Assembly: GCA_963920575.1 (NCBI GenBank)
Contig: OY986971.1
Coordinates: 17,660,492-17,724,491 of the forward strand
Origin: Narthecium ossifragum
Lineage: Eukaryota; Streptophyta; Magnoliopsida; Dioscoreales; Nartheciaceae
Reading direction: 5' to 3'
DNA: 64,000 bases
In this document: positions 35,340 through 48,083 of the stretch, in pieces
Layout: every line of letters starts with the position of its first letter
How positions within the stretch are numbered: the first letter of the stretch is position 1
Program-made: the position numbers and the translations under genes
Notes under the pieces: model-generated
The model's database searches: none
What the model was told of the DNA's origin: nothing
What the model saw: the letters and a program-made list of their open reading frames with translations, nothing else

Positions 35340-35783
35340 TGATGAGTCACTAAATATTCATAATTCGATTCCTTAATTTACCTTTGTTAGCCTCAAAGTA
35401 TTTGTATTTGTTAGTTTGTTAGCCGATTTCAGGTTTAGTGAAGAATTAAGATAGAAAATATAGAAAAAGGTTAATATGCCTATATTTGCTGAAAATATGC
35501 GGTTGCGCTGACAGTTTGAAAAGAATTTGTCAAAATCTCCAGAAAACTCATAAATTCTTGAAATTTGGAGGACTACTAGAAGATACTGAGACGAACACCT
35601 TTCAGGTTAGAAGCTTCAACCAATTCATTACAGAAGTTTAAGAATTATCAAGACAAAGTCTAATGGAAAATAAGTATTGACGATCAATCGTTCATCTGGT
35701 TGATCCATAAGTGGCATCAGAATGATCGGTGATACGGAAGTCTAAGTTTTAGAAACATTGGGAATTGAACCCTATTCAAGTTG
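35340..35783 (+). repeat. Athila 3' LTR, truncated
   Basis: Starts TGATGAGTCACTAAATATTC like the other Athila LTRs and runs 444 bases before being replaced by repeat E. The remaining two thirds, including the TATA box region, are not seen on the far side of E in this window. Confidence 0.75.
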
Positions 35784-36553
35784 TGATACGAGCGGTCTAC
35801 TCGCAATCCTCTCGTATCGGGTCTCTGCTACTCCAATTGATCAGAATTGAGTCTGATCGGACTTGATTGGTTGGATCTGGTTAGTTTGATCAAGTCTGGC
35901 TTGAGCTAGTTCAAATCTGGCTGAGCCTAATTGAGATAGGACTTGACTGGGTCAAGTCTGAGTTGATCTGGATCAGGTTGACTGGGTTGGATTGGGCTGG
36001 GTTTGGATTATGTAGTTGAGTCAAGTGGTTGGGCTGAGTATGATTCAAGTTGATTGAGGAATTGGATTGATAAGTGGCTTGGCTAAACCGGACTGGATCG
36101 AAGAGATGAGGGTCGTTGGAGTGGATTGCCGGCCTAAAGGCATCGTCGGCTGTCGGGGACGTACGAATATATTTAAGGATCGAAGGAATCTGGAGGAAAC
36201 ATCGGTGAGGTTTGGGTCGGCCGGCGTCGGGGACGACGGGGAGCTCGGTGGGGGCCAGAAACGGTCACGGAAGGTCGGGATCTGGTCTACGGAGGCCGGT
36301 GAAGGGTTTTACGCCGGGATGGGGGTTAGATCGGGGTTGGACACGGGTTTGGATGGCGGCTGTGAAGTCGGGGACGATAGCAGATCGCCAGAGAAGAGGG
36401 AACGAAGGGGATGGCGGGGTTGGTCGAGGTCGTGGGGGCTAAGGGAAGAGGATGGTGGCCTTGGTCGGTGACAGGGACAGCCGGAGAGGATGGACGACGG
36501 TGAGGTCGTCGTCAGGTGAGGGCACGAGAGAGAAGAGAAGAGAGGAAGATGAT
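35784..36553 (-). repeat. Repeat E, copy 1 (partial)
   Basis: Begins TGATACGAGCGGTCTACTCG and is the reverse complement of the right part of copy 2 (to 45474). It has many diverged AGTCTGG/TTGATC short units and then a GC-rich part. It is broken at 36553 by the CACTA element, with GAT as the candidate three-base duplication. Its glycine-rich frames (36067-36471) are not genes. Confidence 0.7.
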
Positions 36554-36746
36554 CACTACAAGAAATGTAGGCTACAGTGACGAGCACTAAGCGACAATAG
36601 CAGTTATTATCACAAAAGATAGACCTACAGTGACAAGATTATTTTGTCGTCACTGGTCTCTCTTTGTCTGATTTTTTAGTGACGATATTTTTTGATTGTC
36701 TCTGAAAACCTTATGTACAGTCACAAAAATTATTTATGTCACAAAT

Positions 36747-38970
36747 TGTCGCGCCCCGACCCGCGAAGGCCCAACTGCGCAAGGCGACGCAAACCGGAAC
36801 CTAACTAAATGCGGAAAAGTTTTGGAGAGGGTTTCCTCTAATCTATTGGTCTATTTAAACAATTCATAAACATCCTTATTAAAACGATTATCACAAACCT
36901 CAAATAATATAATAAAGATATAATTCAAAACCTCAAAAGGGTTAATATTTATACATCATACTCCCATAGGAGACTCTAACAAAAAGGGTTAAACAGACGA
37001 TCACCGCTCCTCAAGCACCGCCAGACGCCATCGCGCCACCAAACACCTACCCGGTAGGGGCCACTGCAGAAGAGCTAACGCTTGCACCTGCAAAACGCAG
37101 CCCGAGTACGAGTGAGCAACTAAGCTCAGCAGGGAAACTACACTACGACTCACACAAGGAGGGAACACAATAGTGTCGCTCTCAAGCAAGCCTGGGTGTA
37201 CACAAGGGCCCCATAACCCCACCGCGTGGCCCTGAACACAGGAAATCAACACTACAGACTCAAGAGTCATAGAACACTGGACACCGGCTACACCTCAGAA
37301 CCGGCTCGAGGCCGACACGACCTCTAAATCATTGATCAACCTGTATTCAAGTCATCTAAATCTATCATCGATATCGACTGAATACTATCATCTGATCCTG
37401 GACCACGCTACCAGCCACGGTCCTAAAGTTAGATCCGAGCTACCTGAACGCCTCGAATCGGCGATCAACCCATTGCACACACCCTATCCTTATGCATATA
37501 ATGCACAGTCATATGCATGCTATGAACACACATAGGAAAGCAGATAAACATGCAACATATGTGATGATAATAAACAAGGTCTGGACTCGGTACGCAGTCG
37601 GCCCAGGGTGGTGAACAGGTAAATAAACCAAGGAACTGCTGCAGCGGTAACACCACCAGCTGCCAGCTAGTTCGCAGAGAAAACATGCAACCGGAAGCAA
37701 CCCCGGCCAAACCAACAATAACCATGACAGTAAAGCAACACATATATACTCGCAGTTATTTACAACATACAATTATCGATATAGAAAACCTAGACTTTAC
37801 AAACTATATCTACGATGAAGTCGTATCCAACACATCCGCAAAAAACCCTCGAAAAGCAGCTACTAATAGCATACATGCTTCCTAACATCATTGGCTATCT
37901 ACCATAGAAGAAAACCAATCAAAGAACCATAAAAATCACTATTCTAAGGCTGGTGGTCGATGTCATGGTTGACCTTGAGGAAGTGAAGGTTGACGGTCGA
38001 TCAATGGATCGACCATGAGGTGTTATTCTGGTGATTTTAAGGCTCACGGTCGACCGCGGAAACCGTGACGGTCGACCGTTGAGTCTGACGGTTGATCCGT
38101 GGATAGACCGCGAGGTACTATTCGGGAAAACTCTGTTTTGACACAATTTAGAATAAAATTTACCAAAGGTCGTAGAAAAATCAGAAAAATGTTAAATCAA
38201 TTGGGTTTGAAAGTAGATTCAGAGATCTACAACGTTCATGTTGAAGACCAACTGAGATCATACATGTAAAGTGCCGCGAAAATGGGCTTGAATATACAGT
38301 TTCTTGGAAGAACGAAAATCCATAAATATCTGAAGGAAAACTTGCTTAAATCCAACTTAAATCAAACCAAAATCCAAGCAAACATAAATCAGATCTAAAG
38401 AAAGCTAAAACAAATCATCTACAACAAAGAAACAAGCAAATCATACATCTAACCATCCTAGAACACTTAAACAAGACTTAACTGTAGAACCCTACCGTTC
38501 TACGCTAAACCACTGGAAAGATGGCGTCCTCCTTCTTGTCGTCGTCCTCAAGCTCACCTGAGAAGCTGCCGGAGCTCTCTCTCTCAAGGTCTCACTCACG
38601 ACGAGAAGAAAGGAGGAGAAAGGAGAAGAAGGCCCGTGGGAAACCGGGGAAGGAAAAGAAAAGAAAGGAGAAGGGGAGGGGGGTCTTTCTAGCGGCTCGT
38701 GAACCAACCTGCTACAAGGTTGGTGACTCAGCAAGCCAGATCTAATCTCGGCGGTTCGATTCGATTTTCCCCGATCGAGCTCCGATCTTTCGATTGAGAA
38801 CACCTATAAGGATCTAATCAAACACACATATCAATCCAAGGCTGTGTGTGCACAATGCGGGTGTGAAACAAACCGACAATGCGCAATTTATCAAATTGCC
38901 CTTGCTGTCTACAACGAGCCACGGGCCGACCTAGACGGTCGACCTAGGAGTAGAGGGACAAGTCCTCACA
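36747..38970 (-). repeat. Chromovirus solo LTR in the CACTA subterminal region
   Basis: On the minus strand TGTGAGGACTTGTCCCTC to CGCGACA. Flanks are CAAAT (36742-36746) and CTAAT (38971-38975), a plausible five-base duplication with one change. No internal region, so it formed by LTR-LTR recombination. It holds a cluster of GACGGTCGATC/CGGTCGACCG motifs at 37955-38120. Compared with copies A and B it is a more distant family member. The frame at 38521-38745 is chance. Confidence 0.8.
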
Positions 38971-39310
38971 CTAATGCTCGTCACTAAAAATTGAAAAATA
39001 ACATGGCGAAAAAAATTGGCTAATTTAGCTGGAGTAAAATTTGTATTTAGTGACAACAAATTTGTTTTCGTCACAAAAAATATTCAGTAACGAGAAAGGA
39101 ATTATTTGGTTGTTACTATAGCCTGGCAGTAAAAGAAAAAAACTGAAAAAAATCCAATATAAAACATCTAAATCCTAAATCCCTAGCTAAGTCACTCGTC
39201 TCCTCTCCCCTCACCTCCCCTCTCCTCCCTTCTCCACCAACGAACCGTGTTGTGAACGGCAGGTGGGCTCCGGCAGCGTGCTTGGTGGACTCCGACGTGT
39301 AAGCTCCCAG

Positions 39311-39857
39311 TGTTGTTCCATCCGACGGGTACTCGATGATGCGCTGGAGGTGGAGCAACCTCTTTGTCTGCGATGGAGAAAGCTGGGAAGAGCTTGCAAC
39401 ATGGGTGGCGCTGGCGAGCAGCAGGAGTAGAAGGCCATCAATGTGAAGGGAGAGATTAGCCTGCTCACCCCCCCCCCCCCCCCCCCCCCCCACACCTTTC
39501 TGTACCTCCCTCCCCCCACCCTACCCCACCCCACACCTTTCCCTACCTCCCCCGCCCCCCTCTCCCTACCTCCCCCACCTCTCTCCGACCCACTCCCATG
39601 CCCCCCCTGGTAAGCACGATTACATGGTATCCAGAGCAGTTCATCGAGACGGAATCAGAGGGAAGGAAGTAGCAGAAGTCGGTGTAGTTGTTCCATCATC
39701 CGGCGAGGCCCGACGGGTACTCTAGGATGCACTGGAGGCAACGTCTTGGTCTGCGATGGAGAGAGCTGGGAAGAATTTGCAAAATGGGTGGCGGCAACGA
39801 TTAGCAGGAGTAGAAGGCCATCAATGTGAAGGGAGAGATCAGCGCCCCCCCCCCCCC
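39311..39857 (+). repeat. Diverged tandem duplication with poly-C tracts
   Basis: The stretch from GACGGGTACTC through GAAGGCCATCAATGTG to a poly-C run occurs at about 39311-39491 and again 388 bases later to 39857. The first poly-C run is 24 C (39468-39491). A second small duplication (TAGTTTGTGCTTGCACAC) lies at 39991-40034 and 40107-40150. This is noncoding CACTA sequence upstream of TNP2; 40150-40713 is AT-rich and has nothing else I can name. Confidence 0.75.
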
Positions 39858-42800
39858 CTCTCTCCCCGACCCACCCCCATCTCCCCACCTGACTCGTCTC
39901 CTCACTTTGCTCCACAAGCCTTCCCCCACGTTCATTAATAAATGCAAGATGCTCTGCTTCTTATCTTTCTCTTGACTCTCCATTTTTTTATAGTTTGTGC
40001 TTGCACACTTTAGCACTCATAGATTAGTGTCTCATAAGGCTTGATAATGCTATCGAGTGCACGTGACAGTGGTATTCTCTCTTTACAATCTGGCTACCTC
40101 ATAGATTAGTTTGTGCTTGCACACTTTCACACTCATAGATTAGTGCCTCAAAAGTATATGATGCATTAAATTAAATTAGAAGAAAAGGTGCTTTCTTGCA
40201 GTGGTTTGCTCTCTTCTGTAGGATTGTTCTAATGCTGAAGAATCTATTAATATTATGTTTTGGGCTATGCAGGTGCCAACTGAACAGCCTTCTATTGCGT
40301 CTCAAAATTCTTCTTATGTTTGTATTTCCTGATTTTTATTGGAAAGTGTGGATTTGAACTCTGTTGGAAGTAATCTACCATTCTTTTTCAGTAGGTTTAC
40401 TATTTTTGTTAGAGGTTTTTAGTTTTATTTTCCTTAGTTTTTTGCTCATAAAGAATGATCACTATACATTTAACATGAATAGTGATAGCTTTTTCTTTAC
40501 TGTAGTTGAAGGCTTATCTTTTGTTTGTCTCTTTTTGTCTTAATTGCTTCAATCTTCTGGTTTTGCTAGTTTACTGAGTTTCTTTTGCATATCGATCTAA
40601 AATCTTTCATTTAAAGTAGTGCTTTTTCTATGTAACCGTCGATGTTTTGTATAAATTTTTGTATTAGTTCATTAACTTTTCCTTATAATTAATTAAATAT
40701 AGACATTCTAAATATGGAGACATTCTACATTTTATCCACTCAAGTTATTTTTCAATTTTATGTAGGAAAATTGTTGAACAAGAGGTGGATGAAAATCGAT
40801 GATAGAGGAAATCATGAGTATGTAAATGGGGTCGATGCATTTCTTGACTACGCATTTAATCAAGTGGGAGTTGGTGATACAATTCGATGTCCAGGTAAAA
40901 AAGTGCAGGAATACTTCATTTAGATGGTCAGGTTTCACTTGCTTAGGAATGAATTTTTGAATAGTTATACGACGTGGGTATTTCACAGAGAAAAATTAGG
41001 CGAGACAAAAAAGTCAACCAATGAAAATCAAGATCCGCCCAGATGTGAGAAAGTCAATATGGAACATGTAGATGATGTAGTTGGACTTTTTTTTTATTCT
41101 TTTGCCTTTGAGAACATGAATACTTGTGCCGCAAAAGATCCAAATGTCTCTCAAGTTTCAAATGATGAAGTAAAAAGATTATACAGTTTGTTGAAAAATG
41201 CAACTGTAAATCTTTATCCTGGTTGTAAAGTCTCTAAGCTGTCTTTCATAGTGAAAGCACTTCACTTCAAGACACTTCACAACTTGACTAACAAAGCAAT
41301 GGATTTCTTTCTAGAATTTTGCAAAGAAATCCTCCCTATTGTTGCCTTAGTCCCAAACTCATACTATGAGGCCAGAAAGATTATTGAAGACTTATGTCTT
41401 GATTACACAAAGATAGATGCATGCAAAAATAATTGCATCTTATACTGGCAAGAACATGAATATGCACAGTCATGTCATATCTGTCGACTCTCAAGATGGA
41501 AAGTGGATAAAAATAAGCTTAAGATTCCTCATAGAGTATTACGGTATTTTCCACTAAAACCTAGACTACAAAAGGGGTACATGTCAAAATATACTGCAAA
41601 AGATATGAGATAGCATAAGGCGAGGTGAATTGATGATGGCCAACTAAGGCACCCGGCTGATTCGATGGCTTGGAAATCATTTGATGAGCAACATGAGTCA
41701 TTCGCTACAGATACACGAAATGTTAGGCTTGGTCTAGCTAGTGATGGATTCCAGCCTTATGGGAATATGAGTATTTCACATAGTATATGACATGTCCTTC
41801 TCATCCCATATAACTTGCCCCCTTGGATGTGCATGAAACATCCTTATTTCATAATGACACTTCTTATTCATGGACCTAAATGTCCAGAAAATGATATTGA
41901 TGTGTACCTACAACTGTTGATGAAAGAGCTGAAAGAACTATGGGAGGTAGGGTCTATCATATATGATGCATATGTACAACAAAATTTCCAATTACATGCA
42001 GCTGTAATGTGGACTATGAATTATTTTCCCGCATATGGAAATTTATCTGGATGGAGAACTAAAGGAAAGTTAGCTTGTCCATGTTGCCACAAAGATACTT
42101 GCTCTCTTTGGATAAGGAGTAAGTTATGCTATATGGGTCATCGCCGTTTTTTGCCAATTCATCATCCTTGGCGACGAAATAAAAGGAATTTCAATGGCAA
42201 GACAAAGGATGACCTTGCTCCTCATATGTTGACAGGAGATTGAGTGCTTGAACAATTAAGATGTTTTGAGAGTGTTACCTATGGGAAAGGCCAGAAAAGA
42301 AAGCGTACTAATCTTAATGGCGTATATAATTGGAAGAAAACGAGTATTTTTTCCAATTGCCTTATTGGAAAACACTCATCTTATGAAATAACATTGATGT
42401 TATGCATATTGAAAGAAATGTCTCTGATAATGTTTTCAGAAAAGTGATGAACATGAAGGGCAAGACTAAAGACACATTAAAGAGCCGTTATGATCTTGTG
42501 GACTTTGGTATTAGAGAGAGTCTCCATCCTCGTGTTGTGTTTGTCTGCAGCTTGCTATGCTTTAGCCCCACAAGAGAAGATAATGTTTTGCAAGTTTTTG
42601 GAAAATTTGAAAGCACCATATGGGTTTTCATCAAATATATCAAGATGTGTAAATGTCAATGAAAGAAAAATACATGGTTTGAATTGTCATGATCATCACA
42701 TACTTTTGCAAAGAATACTTTCGCATGCAGTTTGTGGATTGCTACCAAAGGAGGTGTGTGAGCCATTAATTGAATTAAGCAATTTTTTCAAGAACTTGCG

Positions 42801-44036
42801 CTCAAAGTCTTTGAGAGTAGATGATCTAGATCGACTTGATAAGCAAATTGCATTGACATTGAGCAAAATGGAAACAATATTCCCACCAGTCTTTTTTGAT
42901 GTTATGATCCATTTGCCAATTCACTTGCCAAAAGAAGCTAAAATTGGTGGACAAATCCACTATAGATGGATGTATCCAATAGAAAGGTGCGTATTATCAT
43001 AGTATCTTTCACATCTTAATCTAGTTCTTTAATATAATTTAAAACACTATTTTCTAAGTTTGTCATTTGGCAATAGGTATTTGCGTACTCTTAAATCATA
43101 TGTTCGCAACAAAGCTCGTCCGGAAGGATCTATAGCGGAAGGTTATATTGTGGATGAATGCTTAACTTTTTGTTCAAGATACTTGCATAGTATGAAAACA
43201 AAATTTAATAGAGCGCCTAGAAATGATGATAGATGTGACAAGCAGAATGGATTGTCAATTTTTGAAAGAAGTGGTTGTGCAAAGGGAGGTTATAAGTTAC
43301 ATCATCTAAGCAGTGAACAATTTGATCAAGCTCGCATTTATGTGATTCAAAATTGCCAAGAAGTTTGGCCATTCATAGAGTAAGCATGAACTTGATTACC
43401 TTTTGTTTCATACCTTGGCAATGATCCAATTCATAGTCTTTTGTTAATTGGGATAATTTTTGTACTTAAACCATTTCCAGGGAGTGCAAGAATGAACTCT
43501 CAAGAGAAAACCCAAGGAATGTACTAGAGAGATACAATGAAAAGTTTTCAAGTTGGTTTTATGAATGTGTATGTATCATTTGGCCTATAATCCTTGTTCA
43601 TCAATAGTATTCAAAATTCAGATTTCGCTCTTAATTAAATTGGCTTATAATTCTTATGACACTAGGTTTCGAAGCTACATGCAGAAGGACTTGCAAGTGA
43701 TGACATTCTACACTTGGCAATTGGTCCAATGAGATTGGCCCATCGATATGCAACATATATTGTCAATGGCTTTTGATTTCATACAAGGGATGTGTCATGG
43801 AAAGAAGAAACCAAAATAGTGGAGTTCTTGTAGTAGGGGATGATGCTTGTCAAGAAAAAGAGTATTATGGGGTCTTGGAAGATGTTTTTGAGCTTTCTAT
43901 TGTTGAAAATAACAAAGTTTATCTCTTCAAGTGTCACTCGTGGGATATGAGATTATTACTAAGAGGATATAAAATCGATAGTTACGGTAACACAAGTATA
44001 TATAGACATGGGTCCTTTAGCAACAATGAACCATTT

Positions 44037-44180
44037 GCCTTAGCAAGTCAAGCCGAACATGTGTTTTATGTTGAGAATATTGCCCATAGAGACGATGATA
44101 CGAGTCTTGCCTTAGCAAGTCAAGCCGAACATGTGTTTTATGTTGAGAATATTGCCCATAGAGACGATGATATGAGCCTA
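44037..44180 (+). repeat. In-frame 72-base tandem duplication in TNP2
   Basis: Two copies, 44037-44108 and 44109-44180, each coding ALASQAEHVFYVENIAHRDD plus four residues. The copies differ only at the last few codons. Being 72 bases it keeps the frame. Confidence 0.85.
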
Positions 44181-45474
44181 TTCGACTCGACCAACTGGAC
44201 CCGTGCCCAGAAGAGGACCCATACTGGTTTAGCCTCTTTCCTAGTTTGACTTGGACTTCCCTAGTTCAAACTAAAATATTTAATTAGGATTTATTATTAG
44301 TCTTTTATATTTAATTGAGTCATAGTTGATATTTTCTTCTTAGGAATTAATTAAGAGTCCTATTTGAGTTAGAAAGTTATTGTTAGAAGTTGAGTTTGAG
44401 TATAGAAGCCTTATTACTTGCTAATTAAGCAATGGGATTTTCCAGTTAGATTAGGACTCAGTCGAGGCCTCTATAAAAGGACCTCAATAGCTAGGTATGA
44501 TGTATGGCTGAATTATGATGTGAGTTTATGAGTAAAGTAGAGTAGTTAAGTAGGATATCATAGGAGTAGAAGTAATATAATTTCTACCAGATATCCACGA
44601 CCGATCCACCTTCTTCCCCGTCGGTCACCTTCTCCATGGCCGGCATCGCCTCCACTGGTATTTCTCTCTCCACGCACTTTCACTCTCGACCAAGTCAGCT
44701 ACCCCACTCCACGTCACCACCTTCCTCCTACCTCTCTTCTCTCTCGTGCACGAAACCCATCTACCTCACCGCCGATCACCGCCGTTCTCTCCTCTCCGGC
44801 CGCCTCGCTGATCTCCCAAGTCTCCATCCTCTTCCCCGAGCCCCCATGACCTCAACCAACCCTGCCATCTCCTCCGTACCATCTTCTCCGGTGATCTGCC
44901 ATCGTCCCCAACTTCACAGTCGCCGCCGCCCACCCTTGTTCGTCCCCGATCTCACCCCCAAACCACCCTAAATCCCTCGCCGGTCTACCCAGACTTCCTT
45001 CCCGACGTCTTAAACCACTCCTGAGCCTCACCGTCATCCTCGACGCCGATCCGCCTCTAAACCCATCGCCGGCCACACTAGATCCCACCGATCTAGACCT
45101 TCTCCCACCAATCCACTCTGGTGGATCTCTTCCCCACCGTCTGAAGACCCTTCCTGCCAAGGTCCCGACTGCCGCCGACGCCCCTACACCGACGATCTAC
45201 TCTGGTGAACCTCAGCCCTTGGATCCACTCCGGTTCAGCCAAGCCACCTGATCCAGGTCCAGTCCAATCCAACCCAGTCAACCTGATCCAGATCAACTTA
45301 GACTTGATCCAGTCAAGTCTTATCCCTATCAGGCTTAGCCAGATCTGAACCAGCTCATGCCAGACTTAATCCAGCTAGCTAGATTCAACCAATCAAGCCC
45401 GATCAGACTCAATTCTGATCAATTGGAGCAGTAGAGACCCGATACGAGAGGTTGCGAGTAGACCGCTCGTATCA
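44161..45474 (+). repeat. Repeat E, copy 2 (most complete), probable solo LTR
   Basis: It splits the TNP2 coding region between RDDD and WQYVVKT. Possible ends are TGATATGAGC and GCTCGTATCA, a ten-base inverted pair with TG...CA termini. A TATA box (TATAAAAG, 44472-44479) and downstream C-rich sequence fit an LTR of about 1.3 kb. No primer site, polypurine tract or coding part adjoins it, and I could not confirm a target duplication. The left boundary is uncertain by about 15 bases because it overlaps the end of the 72-base repeat. Confidence 0.5.
44472..44479 (+). promoter_or_regulatory. TATA box in repeat E
   Basis: TATAAAAG in CGAGGCCTC-TATAAAAG-GACC, about 310 bases into the element, the place expected for an LTR promoter. 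Confidence 0.45.
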
Positions 45475-46065
45475 GACTGGCAATATGTGGTTAAAACAAG
45501 TCCTCGTGACCTTTATAACATGCCACAAGAAGTTGAGGAAAATTTAGATGAGAATGATGATCATTCTATTGATGATGGAGATGCTTACCAACAAGATAAG
45601 TTTGATAGCACTTTGTATTTTGTGGAAGCTACTAACAATGACAATATTATCGCCATGCATAGCATAGATGATGTTGAGCCATAGAGCTTCAATGTCAACA
45701 TAGAGAATGCAACACAAGAGGATCAAAGATTAGATGATGACTTCATTGATGATGAGTACATAGAAGATGATGAAGATAGTGATAATGATGATCTTGAAGA
45801 TCATGATACTAGTGATGCATTTACTTTCGATGAGTGATCTTTGTATCTTAGTTTTTTGTTAGTTCATACATATATGAACATTTTTGTTAGTTCATGGATG
45901 TATTATCATGATACTAGTGAACATTGGAATCTTTTCTTGTTTCACATTTAAGTGAGAAACACTCATTCGATCAGTTTGATGTTATTGATCATGCAACTTT
46001 AAAATTATTATTTTGTTTTTGCACTATTTGGCAAAATTCTTGAGTGACTAATATTTTTTATTCTA

Positions 46066-48083
46066 GCAGGATACATATGGCCTTGAAAAGTAAATGTGTT
46101 GGCAGACATGGACGTGGACAAAGATTTACTTCTTATCGAGTTACAGATGAGGTCACATCCCCTCCACCAAGAGGACAATCTCAATCTCACTCAAGAAGAG
46201 ATTTCGAAACTGCACTTCAGCAGCAAAATGAGATACATATAGAGAGGCCAACCAATCAACCAGTGCTGCAATCTCATCTGGGAGAACAAAGAAACTTTGA
46301 GATCCTCATCCAACAACAACAAATAAAGATTTACTTTGAGATCCTCATCCAACAACAAATAAAGTATACAAATTATACCTGCACTACTTGAGATGCAAGC
46401 TCAACAATCTGAAAATCCAAGTAGTGCAAGTATAATTTGTATACTTTATTTCAAGATCAAATAATGGGTTCATCCTATTATCCTCAATCCTAATCTTTTT
46501 TCTTACAGGCTCTTGTAGTGAAAGTCAAAAACGTGTTAGGGGAAAATATAAATGCATGAAGGTGAATATGATGACCAAAAGTGAAAAATTGGAAGTAGAC
46601 ATCCCCAATGATATACTAAGGGTTGTGGGTAACAATGCTAGATACATTGTTAATTATTGTGGTTATGTTGTGCGCAACAATGCTCCATTATTTGTTGTTA
46701 AACAAAATATTTTTTTGGATGCAAAGTGGAATGATGTTACAAATGCTGTCGGTGAACAAATGTGGCTCCAAGTGAAGGTAATATGTCCGACTTCAAAACT
46801 TGTTTCTATAGTAAACTTTATAGAAGTGCCATGATCTAAGGTACTTATCACTGTTCTACTATATAACTCATCTCATTTTATATGCTCTATTCTATTAGGA
46901 GAAATTTAAGGTATCATCCAACCAAGAGAATAGATTCCTTGATTTGTGTTAAGCACGATACAACGTTTGTATAGAGGTTGGCAAAATCGATTGCATGGAA
47001 TCTATAAGAAGTTTAAAACGGATGAAGATAGGCTTGCCAATCTTCCCGAAGATGTAAAAAGCGAATATTGGAAGCGTTTGATAGAGCACTTCGGATCTGA
47101 AAAGCTTCAGGTTTAATAAGCTCTAACTTTTTTTCAAACTTATAGTTTAATAGCGTAACTTGTTTATTAGATTCATTTCTGATTTGTAATTTGCATATGT
47201 GTAATATTGAAAGCAAGTCCAAGGAATGCATTGAACAGAGCCAACCTTGTAACCAAGCATACTTGTGAGACCAAATCATTTGCTGAAGTTAAGGAGTCAA
47301 CGGTACCTTCTCTTTCTCTTTTTTAAAAAGATTGATGAACTTAGCTATTGTGGATACAAGATATAATACTGAGTATGTTATTTATTGTAGAGAGACCCAA
47401 CAACTGGTGAAAAGGCTCATCCTGATCAAATTTGGCTATTGCAACATACTCAAAAAGATAAAGAAGGGGTGGTCTGATTCTACTTCTATGGAAGTTCATG
47501 TAAGTGTAAATGTGATATTTTATTTGCCTTGATCTTTGTTCCAATTTGTTTCTTTTTGAATTTTTTTTAACAAACTATGAAATTGTTGATGTAGGACAAA
47601 CTACATGATTTTGTCAATCAACAAGCGGAAGATAGTGAATCACATTTCACACTTAACGAGATTTTGATACATGTTCTCGGTGAAAAGTCCGAGTATTTTC
47701 ATGGTAAAGGTGCGGGAAAAAAGGCTCCAATCAAGAGGACAAGACAACAAGAGAGCATGTGTGAGGAGGTGCAGAGAGAAGTAGAGTCAACTAATGAAGC
47801 TATGCTTGAAAATATGAGGGAGAATTTAAGAGCTGATATACGTGCTGATATTATTCATAGTTTACGAGATGAGACGAGAGCTAGTGTTAATGACGATATT
47901 CGTGCTGAGATTAGAGTTGAGCTAAGACCTCGTGTTGAAGAAGAACTCCATGACCAACTTCGAGCCCAACTACAACGTGAAGTTGATGCTATGTTTCAAG
48001 CACGTATGGCTGACTTCTTCAACAACATGATGCAATCTAGGGCGACGCAATCCAGGGCATTGCCCTCAATTGATACAAATAGG
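46066..48083 (+). pseudogene. TNPA-like (transposase_24-type) gene of the CACTA element
   Basis: Exons inferred from GT-AG signals and a readable protein: about 46078-46380 (GRHGRGQRF, Gln-rich), 46509-46777 (VNMMTKSEKLEVDIPND, RNNAPLFVVK), 46899-47110 (RLHGIYKKF, LPEDVKSEYWKRL), 47214-47302 (NALNRANLVTKHTCETKSFA), 47391-47499 (DPTTGEKAHPDQIWLLQHTQ) and 47595-48083 (HVLGEKSEYFHGKG, then a charged coiled coil with repeated RADIRADI/RAEIRVEL). This order fits the TNPA-like second protein of plant CACTA elements, which binds subterminal repeats. One base is missing near 46944, so the frame is broken. Confidence 0.75.
46357..46451. repeat. 34-base inverted repeat in the TNPA-like gene
   Basis: Arms 46357-46390 and 46418-46451 (starting AAATAAAGTATACAAATTAT) pair with a single mismatch around a 27-base loop. 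The left arm overlaps a local direct duplication of TTTGAGATCCTCATCCAACA. It lies at the end of the first exon and in the following intron. Confidence 0.85.

Larger units (their letters stand above)
40714..45837 (+). pseudogene. TNP2-like transposase of the CACTA element
   Basis: Order of parts: transposase-associated domain (40714-40923, YVNGVDAFLDYAFNQ, IRCPGKK), in-frame TAG, LRNEFLNSYTTWVFH, then HPADSMAWKSFDE, LGLASDGFQPYGNMS, NLPPWMCMKHPYF, GPKCPENDIDVYLQ (transposase_21 core), MHIERNVSDNVF, KGKTKDTLKSRYDL, CYALAPQEKIMF, and PIHLPKEAKIGGQIHYRWMY. Introns with GT-AG ends fit at 42987-43076, 43380-43480 and 43569-43675. The tail (VENIAHRDDD) is split by repeat E and resumes at 45475 with YVVKTSPRDLYNM. 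Stops include TAG or TGA where Trp is conserved (DMR*H, SI*HV), GF*FHT where Arg is expected, and at least two frameshifts. It cannot make an active transposase as it stands. Confidence 0.85.

Noticed and set aside
36067..36471. Glycine-rich frame as a gene
   Set aside because: It lies within repeat E, is not kept open in the other two copies, and has composition expected from GC-rich noncoding DNA.
38521..38745. Ser/Lys-rich frame starting MASSFLSSSS
   Set aside because: It is in the chromovirus solo LTR and has no counterpart frame in the other LTR copies.
44161..45474. Repeat E as a Helitron, because of the hairpin near its end
   Set aside because: No TC start, no CTRR end after the hairpin, and the ends are TG...CA with a short inverted pair, which fits an LTR better.
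46509..46520. GCTCTTGTAGTG as a possible CACTA 3' terminus
   Set aside because: It lacks the TTTC before TTGTAGTG, sits directly after a splice acceptor, and is followed by readable TNPA-like exons, so it is coding sequence.
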